A DNA stretch of 64,000 bases. Source: Clostridia bacterium UC5.1-1D2. GTDB lineage: Bacteria; Bacillota; Clostridia; Lachnospirales; Lachnospiraceae. Below, in pieces: positions 42,979-53,525 of this stretch. The notes under the pieces were generated by a model. That model saw only the letters and a list, made by a program, of their open reading frames with translations. It did no database searches and was not told where the DNA came from. Positions within the stretch are counted from its first letter, which is position 1. Every line of letters begins with the position of its first letter. The DNA lies in NCBI GenBank assembly GCA_001304855.1, contig BBZN01000019.1:1-64000 (forward strand), read 5' to 3'. The position numbers were made by a program, and so were the translations under genes.

Positions 42979-44432
42979 ATGAGAGTTAAAAAGCTGGTTT
43001 CGTTACTGGGTATAAGCCTGTGTCTGGGAATTCTGGGGACAGGAACGGTCTTTGGGGACCAGGCAGGGTGGAAAAAAGAGGGGGATGTCCTGAAGTATGT
43101 GGACAGCAAGGGCAATTATGTGACCAACGACTGGAAGGATAAGGATGGAAAATCCTATTATCTGGGAAGTGAGGGGGAGATAGAGAAAAATACATGGATT
43201 GCCAATACGTACTATGTGGACGAAGAAGGCGCCATGGTTAAAAATGCCTGGATCCGCACCGGCGGCAAGGACGGCCTGAAGGAGGAGATGGTACTTCCTG
43301 GGCAAGGACGGCAAGGCGGAGGAGGACGGCTGGAAAATATCGGCGACGGGAGATATTCCTTTGACAGCGACGGAAGGATGCGTTCCGGTTGGTTTTACGA
43401 CGGAGACAATATCTACTACCTGGGCGGTAAAAACGACGGGGCCATGAAGAAGGGCTGGCTGTGCCTGGAATTTGATGAGGAAAAGCTTCCTGAGGAGGGA
43501 GCGGTTTCAAGGGAATATAAGACAGCGGGGGATAAAGCCAAATGGTTTTACTTCCAGTCCAACGGAAGGGCCAAACGGGCTTCCCAGGGCAGCCTTGAAG
43601 CGGCGACAATAGACGGCAGTAAATATTACTTTGACCAAAACGGCGTGATGCTCACAGGCTGGCAGGCTGTGAAGGATTCGCCTGAGTCGGGAGACAAGAC
43701 GGGGATCAGCCGTTTTGTGTATCTGGGCGGACCGGACGACGGGAACGTGGTCAAGAACCGGTGGCTGGAGCTTTCGGAGCATCCGGGAACCTCGGAGCAC
43801 AAGGAAGCGATCTCCGATGAGAAGTTTGACGGCGCTCCCCTCAGGGAGAGAAGGCCTGGTATTATTTTGAGAACAACGGAACTCCTGCTTATCTGAAGGC
43901 GACGGCAGTCACAATGAACGGCGCAGCCGCCAAGATTGACGGGGAGAGCTATTTTCTGGATCCCTTCGGATGCAGAAAGACAGGTCTTGTAAAGGTAGTG
44001 GCCGGACAGAACGTTCTGGTAGGATATTTCGGGCCGGAGGACGGCAACGGCAGAATGCGCACCGGAAGAAACGCAGAGGTTCCCTATGAGGAGGACGGAC
44101 CTCTCACCTGTTATTTTACAATCTCAGGCTCCAACAAGGGGGCCGGTTACACGGGTGAGAAGGACGGATTTCTGTATTACCAGGGAATTCTTGTGAAAGC
44201 GGAGGCAGGACAGGATTATGAGGCCTTTAAGGTGGACAATAAAACCTATCTGGTAAATGAAGGGGGGAAGGTCCAGACGGACAATAAGGCCTACCGGTCC
44301 GGCGGAGAGTATGCCTATGTGATAGAGGGCGGGACTGTGTACCAGGCGGATAATGAAGGCGTAAAGGCAGGGCGTGTGGAAGCTCTGGGCACCCTGCCTC
44401 TGCTGGAGACAGAGCAGACATACCAGTTGTAG
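42979..44432 (+). CDS. Secreted choline-binding-like wall protein, paralogue 2
   Basis: About 485 residues, aligned along its whole length with the preceding gene. Signal peptide MRVKKLVSLLGISLCLGILG, cut near VFGD. Wall-binding repeats as in paralogue 1 (NYVTNDWKDKDGKSYYLGSE, YYFDQNGVMLTGWQAVKD). A short out-of-frame stretch (about 43287-43330) begins and ends within the gene: two lost G and then one lost A restore the expected GWYFLGKDGKAEEDGWKNIG. Another lost base lies near 43850. RBS AAGGAGG. The upstream CTGTTAAAATAAAG resembles that of paralogue 1 (CTGTTAAAATAGAAG). Confidence 0.78.
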
Positions 44433-44435
44433 AAG

Positions 44436-44512
44436 GGCTGCGGCACAGGGGACGCTGCAGCCAAGGGATACAGGGAGCTCTTTAGGCGGAAGCTTAGAGG
44501 GCTCTCCTTTGT
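44436..44512 (+). terminator. Probable terminator region after the wall-protein pair
   Basis: GGCTGC (44436-44441) pairs with GCAGCC (44457-44462); a second imperfect hairpin (about 44471-44507) ends in CCTTTG. The rest of the gap to 44819 contains a CCCCGG/CCGGGG hairpin near 44635-44658 and AT-rich sequence with TAGTAT near 44724 that may hold the next promoter; no gene is seen. Confidence 0.45.
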
Positions 44513-44819
44513 TATTGATTTAACGCTGTATCAGAGTGAATTGTAGTTGAAAAATAAAATCCGGTTTGATATACTGGAATAACGGAAAGAATCCCATATA
44601 CAAACAGAGGCCCCTGAGCCTGGACATGAGGAGACCCCGGCTGTCAGACAACCGGGGCAATTATGAAAAATCTATGTGCAATTTCACTAGTAAACATGTT
44701 TGTTCAAGATTCTTTCTTATGAAAATAGTATAAAAAATAAATATGAACGAAATGTGAATTTGTTGTAAACAGATTATGAAAGATTGGATTGCCGCAAGGT
44801 AAACACAGAGGGAGAAAGA

Positions 44820-46488
44820 ATGGAACAGGATTTAAAGAGAAAAACAACGGTTATCGGACACAGGAATCCGGATACGGATTCCATTTGTTCTGCTATCTGC
44901 TATGCCCATTTAAAGCGCAAGCTCACAGGCGGGGAGTATGTGCCTGCAAGGGCAGGCCATGTCAACGGGGAAACCCAGTTTGTGCTTAATTACTTTGGGG
45001 TGGAGGAGCCAAAGCTGGTGGAGGATGTGAGAACCCAGGTAAAGGATATTGAGATCCGTAAGACCAAAGGAGTGGCAGATAACATTTCCCTGAAGATCGC
45101 CTGGAAAATCATGCAGGAGAATAATGTAACCACTATCCCGGCGGTGACGGAGGAGGGACTGCTGGAGGGACTGATTACAGTGGGAGATATTACAAAGACC
45201 TATATGAATATCTATGACAGCAGCATTTTGTCAAAGGCCTACACCCAGTATTCCAATATTATCGAGACGCTGGAGGCGGATATTCTGGTGGGAGATCCAG
45301 ACGCCTATTTTGATCAGGGAAAGGTGCTTATCGCAGCGGCCAACCCGGATCTGATGGAGTTCTATATCGAACCTCATGATCTGGTGATTCTTGGAAATCG
45401 CTACGAGTCCCAGCTCTGCGCCATTGAGATGGGAGCGGCCTGTATTATCGTGTGCGAGGGAGCAGGCGTTTCCATGACGATTAAAAAGATAGCCCAGGAC
45501 CGAGGCTGTACGGTGATTGCCACCACATACGATACCTACACTGCGGCCCGTCTGATTAATCAGAGCATGCCTATCAGCTACTTTATGACCAAGGAGCACC
45601 TGATTACATTTAACAGTGACGACTATACGGACGAGATACGGGAAGTGATGGCCAGCAAAAGGCACAGGGATTTCCCGATTTTGGATAAGGAAGGGAGATA
45701 CTTAGGGATGATCTCGCGCCGGAATCTGCTGGGCGCCAAAGGCAAGCAGGTGATTCTGGTGGATCACAACGAGAAGAATCAGGCGGTAGCCGGAATCGAG
45801 AGCGCTGAGATTATGGAGATCATCGATCATCACAGGCTGGGCACTGTCCAGACCATGTCTCCGGTGTTTTCCGCAACCAGCCTCTGGGCTGTACGGCAAC
45901 GATTATATACCAGATGTACAGAGAGGCGAATCTGGAGATTGAGCCGAAGATAGCCGGTCTTTTGTGCAGCGCCATTGTGTCCGACACCCTTCTGTTCCGC
46001 TCCCCCACATGTACGCCTGTGGACGAGGCGGCAGGACGGGAGCTTGCCGGACTTGCCGGGCTGGATTTAGAGTCCTACGCCATGGAAATGTTCGGAGCCG
46101 GAAGCAACCTGAAGGACAAAGCGGACGAGGAGATATTTTATCAGGATTTCAAGCGGTTCATGGCGGGAAAGGTGCAGATCGGAGTAGGACAGATAACCTC
46201 CTGAACGGGGGGGAGCTGGAAGCTCTCCGGGGAAAGATGCTTGCTTTTATGGAGCACGCCCAGCAGGGCAACGGGCTGGATATGGTGTTCTTCATGCTTA
46301 CCAATATATTGACGGAGTCCACTGTGCTGCTCTGCCAGGGACAGGGCGCAATGCAGCTGGCAGCCAAGGCCTTTCACCTGGACATAGGGGAGGCGACGGA
46401 ACAGGAGGAGCCCACCCTCTATCTTCCGGGCGTGGTATCCCGAAAGAAGCAGCTGATTCCTGAACTGATGCTGGCAGAGCAGGATTAG
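44820..46488 (+). CDS. ppaC: CBS-domain manganese-dependent inorganic pyrophosphatase (DHH family II)
   Basis: About 556 residues after two restored bases (near 45890 and 46198), the length of regulated family II pyrophosphatases. DHH domain: VIGHRNPDTDSICSAICYA and, after the insert, VDHNEKNQAV and IIDHHRLG with metal ligands; DHHA2 domain in the C-terminal part ending LYLPGVVSRKKQLIP. Inserted between them are two CBS halves (NNVTTIPAVTEEGLLEGLITVGDI; MASKRHRDFPILDKEGRYLGMI) flanking a DRTGG domain. AMP/ADP inhibition and diadenosine polyphosphate activation are known for such CBS-DRTGG enzymes. Drives biosynthesis by hydrolysing PPi. ATG 44820 follows AGAGGGAGA. Confidence 0.88.
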
Positions 46489-46499
46489 GAGAGGGGCTT

Positions 46500-47121
46500 A
46501 TGAGTAAGGAATACTGGAAGCCGGGCAACATGCTCTACCCCGTACCTGCTGTGATGGTTAGCTGCGGCCGCGAGGGGGAGCGTCCCAACATCATCACTGT
46601 GGCCTGGGCGGGAACTATCTGCTCAGACCCGGCTATGGTGTCCATATCGGTGCGCAGGGAGCGGTTTTCCTACGGCATTATCAAAGACACAGGCGAGTTT
46701 GTTGTCAATCTGGTAAATAAAAAGCTGGTGCGGGCTGTGGATTACTGCGGCGTGAAATCCGGCAGGGATACGGATAAATTCAAGGAGATGCGGCTTACGC
46801 CTCTGCCCTCCGGTATGTGAAAGCGCCTGGGATTGAGGAAAGCCCTGTTAATATTGAGTGCAGGGTAAGAGAGGTAAAGGAGCTGGGCAGCCACCATATG
46901 TTCATTGCAGAGGTAGTGGGAGTCGCCGTTGACAATAGGTACATGGATGAGAGGGGAAAATTTAATCTCAACTCCTCCGGGCTTGTGAGCTATTCCCATG
47001 GGGAGTATTTTGAACTGGGTAAAAAGCTGGGGAGCTTTGGTTACTCTGTGAGGAAGCCGGGCAAAAAGAAGGGCCGGCCTCAGGGGGGAGTAAAAAAGGA
47101 ACGAGGAGGAAACAGGGATGA
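46500..47121 (+). CDS. Flavin reductase-like FMN-binding protein
   Basis: About 207 residues with one restored base near 46815. A flavin reductase / DIM6-NTAB fold: NMLYPVPAVMVSCG, NIITVAWAGTICSDPAMVSISVRR, GEFVVNLVNKKL, SHHMFIAEVVGVAVDN and C-terminal SYSHGEYFELGKKLGSFGYS. Binds FMN; substrate unknown. As read, the frame would run to 47188 into the shikimate kinase gene. One more lost base near 47085 would stop it at TGA 47119-47121, overlapping the next ATG (ATGA), a typical coupling, so I place the end there with reservation. Starts 11 bases after ppaC. Confidence 0.75.
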
Positions 47122-47765
47122 AACCGAATATTACCATGATAGGAATGCCTTCCTCCGGCAAGAGCACCATTGGCGTGCTATTGGCTAAGAGGCTGGGGTT
47201 TTCTTTTGTGGATGTGGATATTGTGATTCAGGAGAAGGAGGGACGCCTTTTAAAGGAGATTATCGCCCAGGAGGGAATGGAGGGCTTTTTGAAGGTGGAG
47301 GAGCGGATTAATGCACAGCTGGATGTAAAGCTTTCCGTCATTGCTCCCGGCGGCAGCGTTATCTATGGTGAGAAGGCTATGGAACATCTGAAGGAGATCA
47401 GTGAAGTGGTTTACCTGAAGATGAGCTATGAGGAGATGGAAAACCGCATCGGCAATGTGGTGGACCGGGGGGTGGCCCTGAAGCCCGGATTTACCCTCAG
47501 GGATCTTTACAATGAGCGGATTCCCTACTATGAGAAGTATGCGGACATTGTGATTGACGAGGAAGGCAAAACCCCCGGGGAGACGGTGGATGAGTTAAGA
47601 GATATCATTGAGGCCATGATGGATCGGAATATGATTCAGCTGATTGTAGATGAACAGAACCGGGAGCTGGAGGAGAAGCGGCAAAGGCTGGCGGACTGCG
47701 AGGCGGAAATTGCTTCCCTCCGCGCCGAAATAGAACGTCTGAGAGCAGGCGGCGCCCAGGCATGA
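47118..47765 (+). CDS. Shikimate kinase-like protein with coiled-coil tail
   Basis: An intact 215-residue protein. N-terminal P-loop kinase of the shikimate kinase family: Walker A GMPSSGKSTIG (residues 9-19), the FVDVDIVIQ shikimate-binding Asp region, and APGGSVIYGEKAM corresponding to the GGG motif (here PGGSV). After residue about 170 a heptad-rich tail (QNRELEEKRQRLADCEAEIA and onward) looks like a coiled coil not present in standard AroK. It is remote from other aro genes, so a role in aromatic synthesis is probable but not certain. GAGGAAACAGG precedes ATG 47118. Confidence 0.78.
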   Translation: MKPNITMIGMPSSGKSTIGVLLAKRLGFSFVDVDIVIQEKEGRLLKEIIAQEGMEGFLKVEERINAQLDVKLSVIAPGGSVIYGEKAMEHLKEISEVVYLKMSYEEMENRIGNVVDRGVALKPGFTLRDLYNERIPYYEKYADIVIDEEGKTPGETVDELRDIIEAMMDRNMIQLIVDEQNRELEEKRQRLADCEAEIASLRAEIERLRAGGAQA

Positions 47766-47783
47766 TTTGACGGCAGGAACAGC

Positions 47784-47828
47784 GGGGCGGCAGCCATAAC
47801 CATTATCCCTGGTTATGGCTGCGCCCCG
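47784..47828 (+). terminator. Terminator between convergent genes
   Basis: GGGGCGGCAGCCATAACCA pairs with TGGTTATGGCTGCGCCCC (one bulge). It lies between the shikimate kinase gene and the end of the minus-strand response regulator; no long T run, so likely bidirectional by stem strength. Confidence 0.6.
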
Positions 47829-47831
47829 TAT

Positions 47832-50800
47832 TTACGTCACAGACGAGGGCTCATTTGTCTTTGAACAGGATTGGAGCCGTTGGCTCTCCGGCGCAGGCTG
47901 CTTGTAGGGCGTTATGTCGTGGCAGCAGAGAAGGCAGGCATCTTTTCCTGCCCAGCGGATTAAGGAAGCGTCTGCCAGGGACCATACCTGGAGAAAGGGA
48001 TTGAAGATTTCCATCGTATGGTTGACAGTTTGCCGGATTCCTTTGGCCGGGCAGAGGCTGCAGGGAGTCCCCCGTTGAAAGAAAGCCTGATGGCAGTGCA
48101 TTCCAACCTTTGCCTCCGGGGCGATTTCTCTGGTTTTTGCATTGATATAGTTCAGCCTGAAGGTATCAGGGTCAATGACGTAAATCCAGGAATTCTGAGT
48201 GTTCAGAAGGGTGTGCAAGTCTTCTGTAGCCTGAGTCAGGCGTTCCTGGGCCCGCATTTTAAGCAGAGTGGTGGAGAGCAGCTCTGCAAAGACGGTAAGA
48301 GCCTGATGTGGTTCTGATTCCACAGCCGCGTTCCGGTACAGTCGTCAAAGCCCACGAAGCCTACACGCAGGCCGTTATTGCTGATGGCGCATTGGAGAAT
48401 CGCCTTAATATTCTGGTTTGCCAGAACTTCATATTGAGCCTTGGGCAGCGAGGCGATATCGGAGCAGTAAAACACACCGTTTATGTCGAAGTTTTCGTAG
48501 TAATCTCCTATATGGCCGTATGATACATGCTGCAGAGAGTCCTTCTGAGCCTGAACGCCTTCGCGGCACCATTCAAATGTATTCCTGCAGTAGAAGCCGT
48601 CTTGCGATTCCTCAAAGATATAGGCCCGGCTTACATCGTATTTGCGCCCTATCATTTCCAGGGCGGTGTTGATTGCAGCTGCAACATCCACTGCCTGGTA
48701 CAGGACGCCGGATACCTGCTGGATCATAGCCGCAGTTTCAAAATCAATGGTTTCGTCGGACTCGATCCGTGTGTTGGCAGTCACAAGCTTCTCCGAGTTC
48801 ATGCCGAATATCCTGGACATGGAGCGCTTGTCATACATGGCGTACTGGTTTTTTCCTTTGGCCTTGGCGGCATACAGGGCCAGATCACAGCACTGATACA
48901 GATCTTCAAAACAGGATGCGTCTCCAGGACAGGCGGCCACGCCTACACTGCATGAGAGGGGCAGATGGCGGAGCTGATCTGCCAGAATTTCCCGGAGAGA
49001 GGTAACCAGCTGTTTGGCTCTGGCCGTCAGCTGGTCAGGACTGGATATACAATGCATATACACCAGGAATTCATCCCCCTATGCGGAGATGATGTCCTGG
49101 GGATGAAAGATCTTCCTGAGCTGGGAAGCCGTCTCTATCAGCACTGCATCTCCGAACATATGCCCGAAATTATCGTTGATATGCTTGAAATTATCTAAAT
49201 CAACAATCATCATAGCCCCAGTTTCCGAAGAATCCAACTGTTTTATAAAATGTTCAATACGGCGGCGGGCGGCATTTTTGTTAAAGAGGCGGGTAAGATT
49301 ATCCTGTTCCGCCCGCTCCAGCAGATCCTGGGTATGCCGTTTTTCACTGTCAATATCCAGAATGACGCCTATGGCTTTCACCGGCTCCCCTGTATCGTTA
49401 AACTGGGTGGTAGCCCTGACACGGCACCATTTGTAATGGCCCTCTGCATTTGCGATGCGGAGCTCTGTCTCGCCATAGGGCCTTCCTGAGAGGGTCTGCT
49501 CCCGGAATTTGACGAAATTCGGCATATCCTCAGGCATTATATGGGAGGCCTGGGGGATCCGCAGGGCTGATCTCCTCTGTGATGGGCTGATATCCAAATT
49601 TTTTAAGCCAGTTGTGGGAGTAGTATATTTTGTCCAGAAAAATATCCCATTCAAAAATAATGTCATTGGTTTGGTTCAATATAATCTTATGGCGTTCCAG
49701 CGTCAAACGCAGCTTTTCCTGCTCTGACTTAGTCTGATTGATATCCATGAGAACAGAGTCCATATATTCCAGTCCGTCGCTGCCGGTGTAGAGCTGGGTT
49801 TTATCCATAATCCAGATAATCCGGCCGTCTTTTGCCGTAATCCGGTATTCCAGTTCGATGTTGTTGCTGGCAGACTGCTGTTCCAGAAATTGCCTGCGGA
49901 CATTGGCGCGGTCGTCGGGATGGATCATCTCGATAAAACGATTGTGAAAAGACTGCTCCAGTTCCTCCCTGCCGTACCCAAACAGTGAGATAAAACCGTC
50001 ATTGACATTCAGCAAAGTGAGGTTGTTGTCGTTCAGGCATTGGAGAAACCCTATCATGGAGTGGTACATAATGGAGTTTACGGGCGCATCCAGGTCACAG
50101 GAGTTTTTGTGCTCCGACGACTGGCGCCACACCAGAAGAATCTTGTGCTGGTTGGGATCCGACATATTGATTCTCAGGGTAGTCAGGTCGTACCATGTGT
50201 AACTGCCTGAGGCGTGATGATAGATTCTGCATTTTCTGAAATGCTTGACGGCGCCGCTGGTCAGAAAGTCAAAGATATGGCTGCGTTTCAGCATCTCCAT
50301 CCGATCGTCGGGGTGGACGGCTTTTTCTACAAAAGTCTGGTAGGATTCCCGGAACAGGCCTTCCGAGCGCAGCAGATCAAAATCATTGTTCTCCATATAT
50401 ACCAGATGGTAGATGCCGGTGTCTATGTCCAGTTCCACTACGGTTGAGTTCTCATAGCGGAGCATGGCAAAATATTTTAACTGTCCCAGCTCCAGCGTGT
50501 TTTCCAGACCTGGTTTGTACTGGTCCAGAGGAGGCTGGGCCTCCAGATCTGTATGGGCGGACATACCGTCCCCATAGTCGTGGGTCAGTTTTATAAAGGC
50601 TTTTTTTACATTTTTAAAGCACTCTAAAAGGCGGGGGGAAAATACACCGCACTCCTGGTTGAGTATCATGTTGTAAGCTTTTGCAGGGGAGTAGGCCTTT
50701 TTGTATACCCGGTCTGTTGTCAGGGCGTCATATGCGTCTGCTATGCCTACGGCCTGGGCGCAGATAGGAATATTTTCGCCCTTTAAACCGTCGGGATAAC

Positions 50801-51615
50801 CGTTGCCGTCCCAGCGCTCATGGTGGTAGCGGCAGATATTGTAAGCGTAACGCAGATATTTTTCATCGTGCATCCGGTTCAGGGAGGCGAGGATCTCACA
50901 GCCTTTTACGGAATGGGTTTTCATCTGCTGGAATTCTTCTTTTGTGAGAGGGCCGGGCTTGTTAAGGATAGCATCGGGAATCGCGATTTTCCGATGTCGT
51001 GGAGGGCGGAGGCGCTGGCAATAAGGTTGATGGTGCGGTTGTCAAGGCCGTATTCCGGATAATTAACCATTACGTCCTCCAGCAGGATCTTTGTAAACAT
51101 ACGGATGCGGAGAACGTGCTGTCCTGATTCCAGGCTGCGGTGTTCGATGACAGAGGACAGGGCGTCGGTCAGGGCCGCTTTGGACTCCCGGAGCCTGGAG
51201 GCCTGTTCCTCCACCAGATCTTCTAAGTGGAGCTTGTGCCTGTTTAATTCCACCACGTTGTTCACCCGCCGCCGGACTACAGAGGACTCAAAGGGCTTCT
51301 TTACAATATCCGAGGCGCCCAGGTCGAATGCCCGGACTTCACTCTCGGAAGTATCTTCAGCTGTAATTACAATCACCGGGACTATTTCCAGCAGACCGCT
51401 GACAGACATGTCGTTCAATACCTCATAGCCGTTCCTGCCCGGCATTACGATGTCCAGGAGCATGGCGGCAATGGTATCTTTATAGTGATTCAGAAGCATC
51501 AGCCCCTGTTGGCCGTTTTCGGCCTCCAGAATATTGTAATCCTGCTGAAATAAAGAGCGGAGGATGGCGCGGTTCATTTCCATGTCTCTACGATTAAGAG
51601 TGTATTCCGGTTCAT
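47832..51615 (-). CDS. Giant response regulator: REC-HD-GYP-PAS-PAS-PAS-GGDEF-GAF-PAS
   Basis: About 1260 residues, joined across at least six lost bases. Order: a receiver domain (start MNRNTLLIVDDMEMNRAILR; phosphoacceptor Asp in MLLDIVMPGRNGYEV); an HD-GYP domain with HDIGK and HHERWDGNGYP, predicted c-di-GMP phosphodiesterase; a divergent sensor region and PAS domains (IHPDDRANVRRQFLEQQ; ITAKDGRIIWIMDKTQL); a GGDEF domain, where restoring one C and one G near 49080 yields RIGGDEF, with DLDNFKHINDNFGH upstream; a GAF domain (AINTALEMIGRKYDVSRAYI); and a C-terminal PAS domain rich in Cys. So synthesis and degradation of c-di-GMP are combined in one phosphorylation-dependent protein. The ATG at 51615 adds the first Asp of the receiver pocket, missing if translation began at 51583. 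Confidence 0.8.
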
Positions 51616-51769
51616 GAGAGCCCCTTTTGATTGGTTGGTATCCTTCTATTATATCGGATATTCCCTGTTTCTACAAGCATAGGTTCTTCTGGGATAAGGG
51701 ACAGGAGGAGGGGGAAAAAGCGGGCTTTCGGCCAAAGATGGGAGAACAAAAAATCATTCATCTTACGGC

Positions 51770-51816
51770 AAAAGGAGCGTATAACATGGAAGCAGTCCAT
51801 GCTATACGCTCCTTTT
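51770..51816 (-). terminator. Symmetric terminator between the candidate switch and the response regulator gene
   Basis: Arms 51770-51790 and 51796-51816 form a 21-bp stem (one mismatch) flanked by AAAA and TTTT, so it can stop transcription in both directions. In the present orientation, transcripts from the minus-strand promoter at 51971-51999 would meet it. The rest of 51616-51769 holds no gene I can support. Confidence 0.75.
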
Positions 51817-51838
51817 GTTGTAACAGGGGGATGTATTT

Positions 51839-52096
51839 TTCGCAGATTCCCTTAATCTGTGAAAAATAAACGCTTCGGTACACTCCGAAAAAACAGATTT
51901 CATCTTTTCTATTGTAGTATATCGGCAGAATTCCGCGAAAAGATAACCTCTGATTCTATTAATTCTAATATTTATAAAAAATAATGGAGGAAATTGCAAG
52001 TACAATTCAGCTGAATCTTAGGGCATGTATGTTGAAAAACCAGGCTGACCCTAGATAGAGTGCGTTTATTTTTCACAGATTAAGGGAATCTGCGAA
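51839..52096. repeat. Candidate invertible DNA switch: perfect 35-bp inverted repeats around 188 bp
   Basis: Left arm 51839-51873 and right arm 52062-52096 are exact reverse complements over 35 bases. Each arm contains its own dyad, TTCGCAGAT and ATCTGTGAA around a 7-base centre TCCCTTA, which is the layout of a tyrosine-recombinase crossover site. The enclosed 188 bases are AT-rich, carry no gene and hold a good promoter. This layout matches phase-variation switches upstream of surface genes (for example in Clostridioides difficile). No recombinase gene is in the window, so one would have to act in trans. Alternatives: a small non-autonomous transposable element (MITE) or a long-range RNA hairpin. 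Confidence 0.75.
51971..51999 (-). promoter_or_regulatory. Promoter inside the candidate invertible segment, facing left
   Basis: On the minus strand: TTGCAA (51994-51999), 17-base spacer, TATAAA (51971-51976, followed by T). It points away from the TnpB-like gene at present. After inversion it would point towards that gene. No equally good plus-strand promoter is seen in the segment. Confidence 0.6.
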
Positions 52097-52180
52097 GAAT
52101 TCTATTCATCTTCTAATAATTATAGTTCATATTAAGTAAATTGTATCTGAGAGCTTGGTTAGTGCAGCAAAGGAAGAACA

Positions 52181-53525
52181 ATGACCCTGAATAAGGTATG
52201 TAAGACCGTATGCCAGCATAATAAAGAACCTGTCTCACCGGAAGATATGCAAAAACTTCAGGAGATAGCTCATGATTACAGCAAAGTTAAAAATTACGTT
52301 TACCAGAGGTACGGAGGTATAAAAAGTCTTTCAAAGATTTATCCGGGCTACACAGTCCAAAATGAAATGACAAAAAGCGGGCTCCGCACACAACTGGGTT
52401 TGCCTTCCGTATATTTTTATCTTGCTGTTTTTGATGCTCTGGGAGATATAAAGACGCAGTGGACAAGGACAAAAAGCGCTGTGACAGCCGCAATCAATGA
52501 TAATGTGAGATTTACGCCTGAGGATCGGCATTACCTGCGGTTTGTGATAAAAGTGGACGGGTGCCTGGATTCGGTTCTCAATGGAAAAGAGATTCTTTTA
52601 CCGGAGAAAATGCAGGAATCCTACAGAGGCGCAGCTTCAGGCGCAGATGTGAAAAATCTGAACAGATACCTGTGCAGACAGGTGAGAAGGCGGCTGCCCA
52701 GGCTTCACACAGACAATGCAAATGGGTTTTCTGTGGCAGAGAGGGCATACCGTTATGGCTGCAGGGGGAAGGAGCATGGGATCTTCCTGTCAACTAAGGA
52801 GAGCCGCAGGCGGATTTTCATTCCTCTGACGGATCCGAATGAATATAAAAAACAGCTTTACATCAAGCTGAAGCCGGCAGAAAACAGCATAGAGATCGCC
52901 GCTTTGGTAGAGGCCTCTATCCGCCGGCACAAAGATTATGAGAATGAAATCGGACTGTCCCCGGGAATATGGCAGATGTTTACCACCCACAGGGAACTGT
53001 ATACGGCGGTCAGTTCGGGGAGCTTCACAGGGAATTGACGGAATTCATGACAGCGGGCAGCCGCACTTACCGCAGGGAGGGATGCAATAATCCCGGGCGG
53101 AAGAAATATGAAAGTCAGAGACAAAGGCTGAACGCAAAGCTGGAAACCTATGTGAACCAGGAGATCAACCGTCTGCTCAGACAAGAGAAACCAAAAACTC
53201 TGTACATTCCAAAGCTTCCCCGCAATTCCAAAAGGGGGAAAAACGGAAGAATAAACTATTCTGTAACTGTGTGGAGGAGGGGCTATATCAACAAAAGGCT
53301 GATGTACAAATGCAGGGAGAATGGGGTTGAGACAGTGGAAGTAATTGGAAAGGATATCAGCGCAGAGTGCAGCGCCTGCGGAGCCTGGGAGTGTGTGAGA
53401 ATCATCAGTTCAGGTGTGAGCGCTGCGGTTATAAAGAACATAAAAAGATAAACGCAGCCAGAAACGCCCTAAAGCGGGGGAGGCTGGGACAGGGGTGCGA
53501 TACCGCCCTTTGTACGGAAACATAG
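52181..53525 (+). CDS. TnpB/Cas12f-like protein lacking RuvC catalytic residues
   Basis: About 448 residues after two restored bases (near 52998 and near 53393). The C-terminal half aligns by motif with TnpB: RuvC-I region EIGLSPGIWQMFTTHRG (Ser where TnpB has the catalytic Asp of GIDxG); RuvC-II region KPKTLYIPKLPRN (Pro where Glu of the EDL motif is expected); KRLMYKCRENGVETVEVIGK; a zinc ribbon with CSACGA and FRCERCGYKEH; and RuvC-III KKINAARNALKRG (Lys where the Asp of ADxNAA is expected). The N-terminal half is helical/basic and would hold the RNA- and DNA-recognition lobes. With all three acidic residues gone, DNA cleavage is unlikely; RNA-guided binding is possible, as for TldR-type exapted TnpB repressors. 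No TnpA gene or IS ends accompany it. ATG 52181 follows AAGGAAG. Confidence 0.72.

Noticed and set aside
51627-51869. Small plus-strand open frames between the response regulator and the inverted repeat
   Set aside because: They read through the symmetric terminator hairpin and have no RBS or conserved sequence.
52181-53525. Complete IS200/IS605 insertion sequence
   Set aside because: There is no TnpA gene and no recognisable hairpin ends with a target tetranucleotide; only the TnpB-like protein is present and it lacks catalytic residues.
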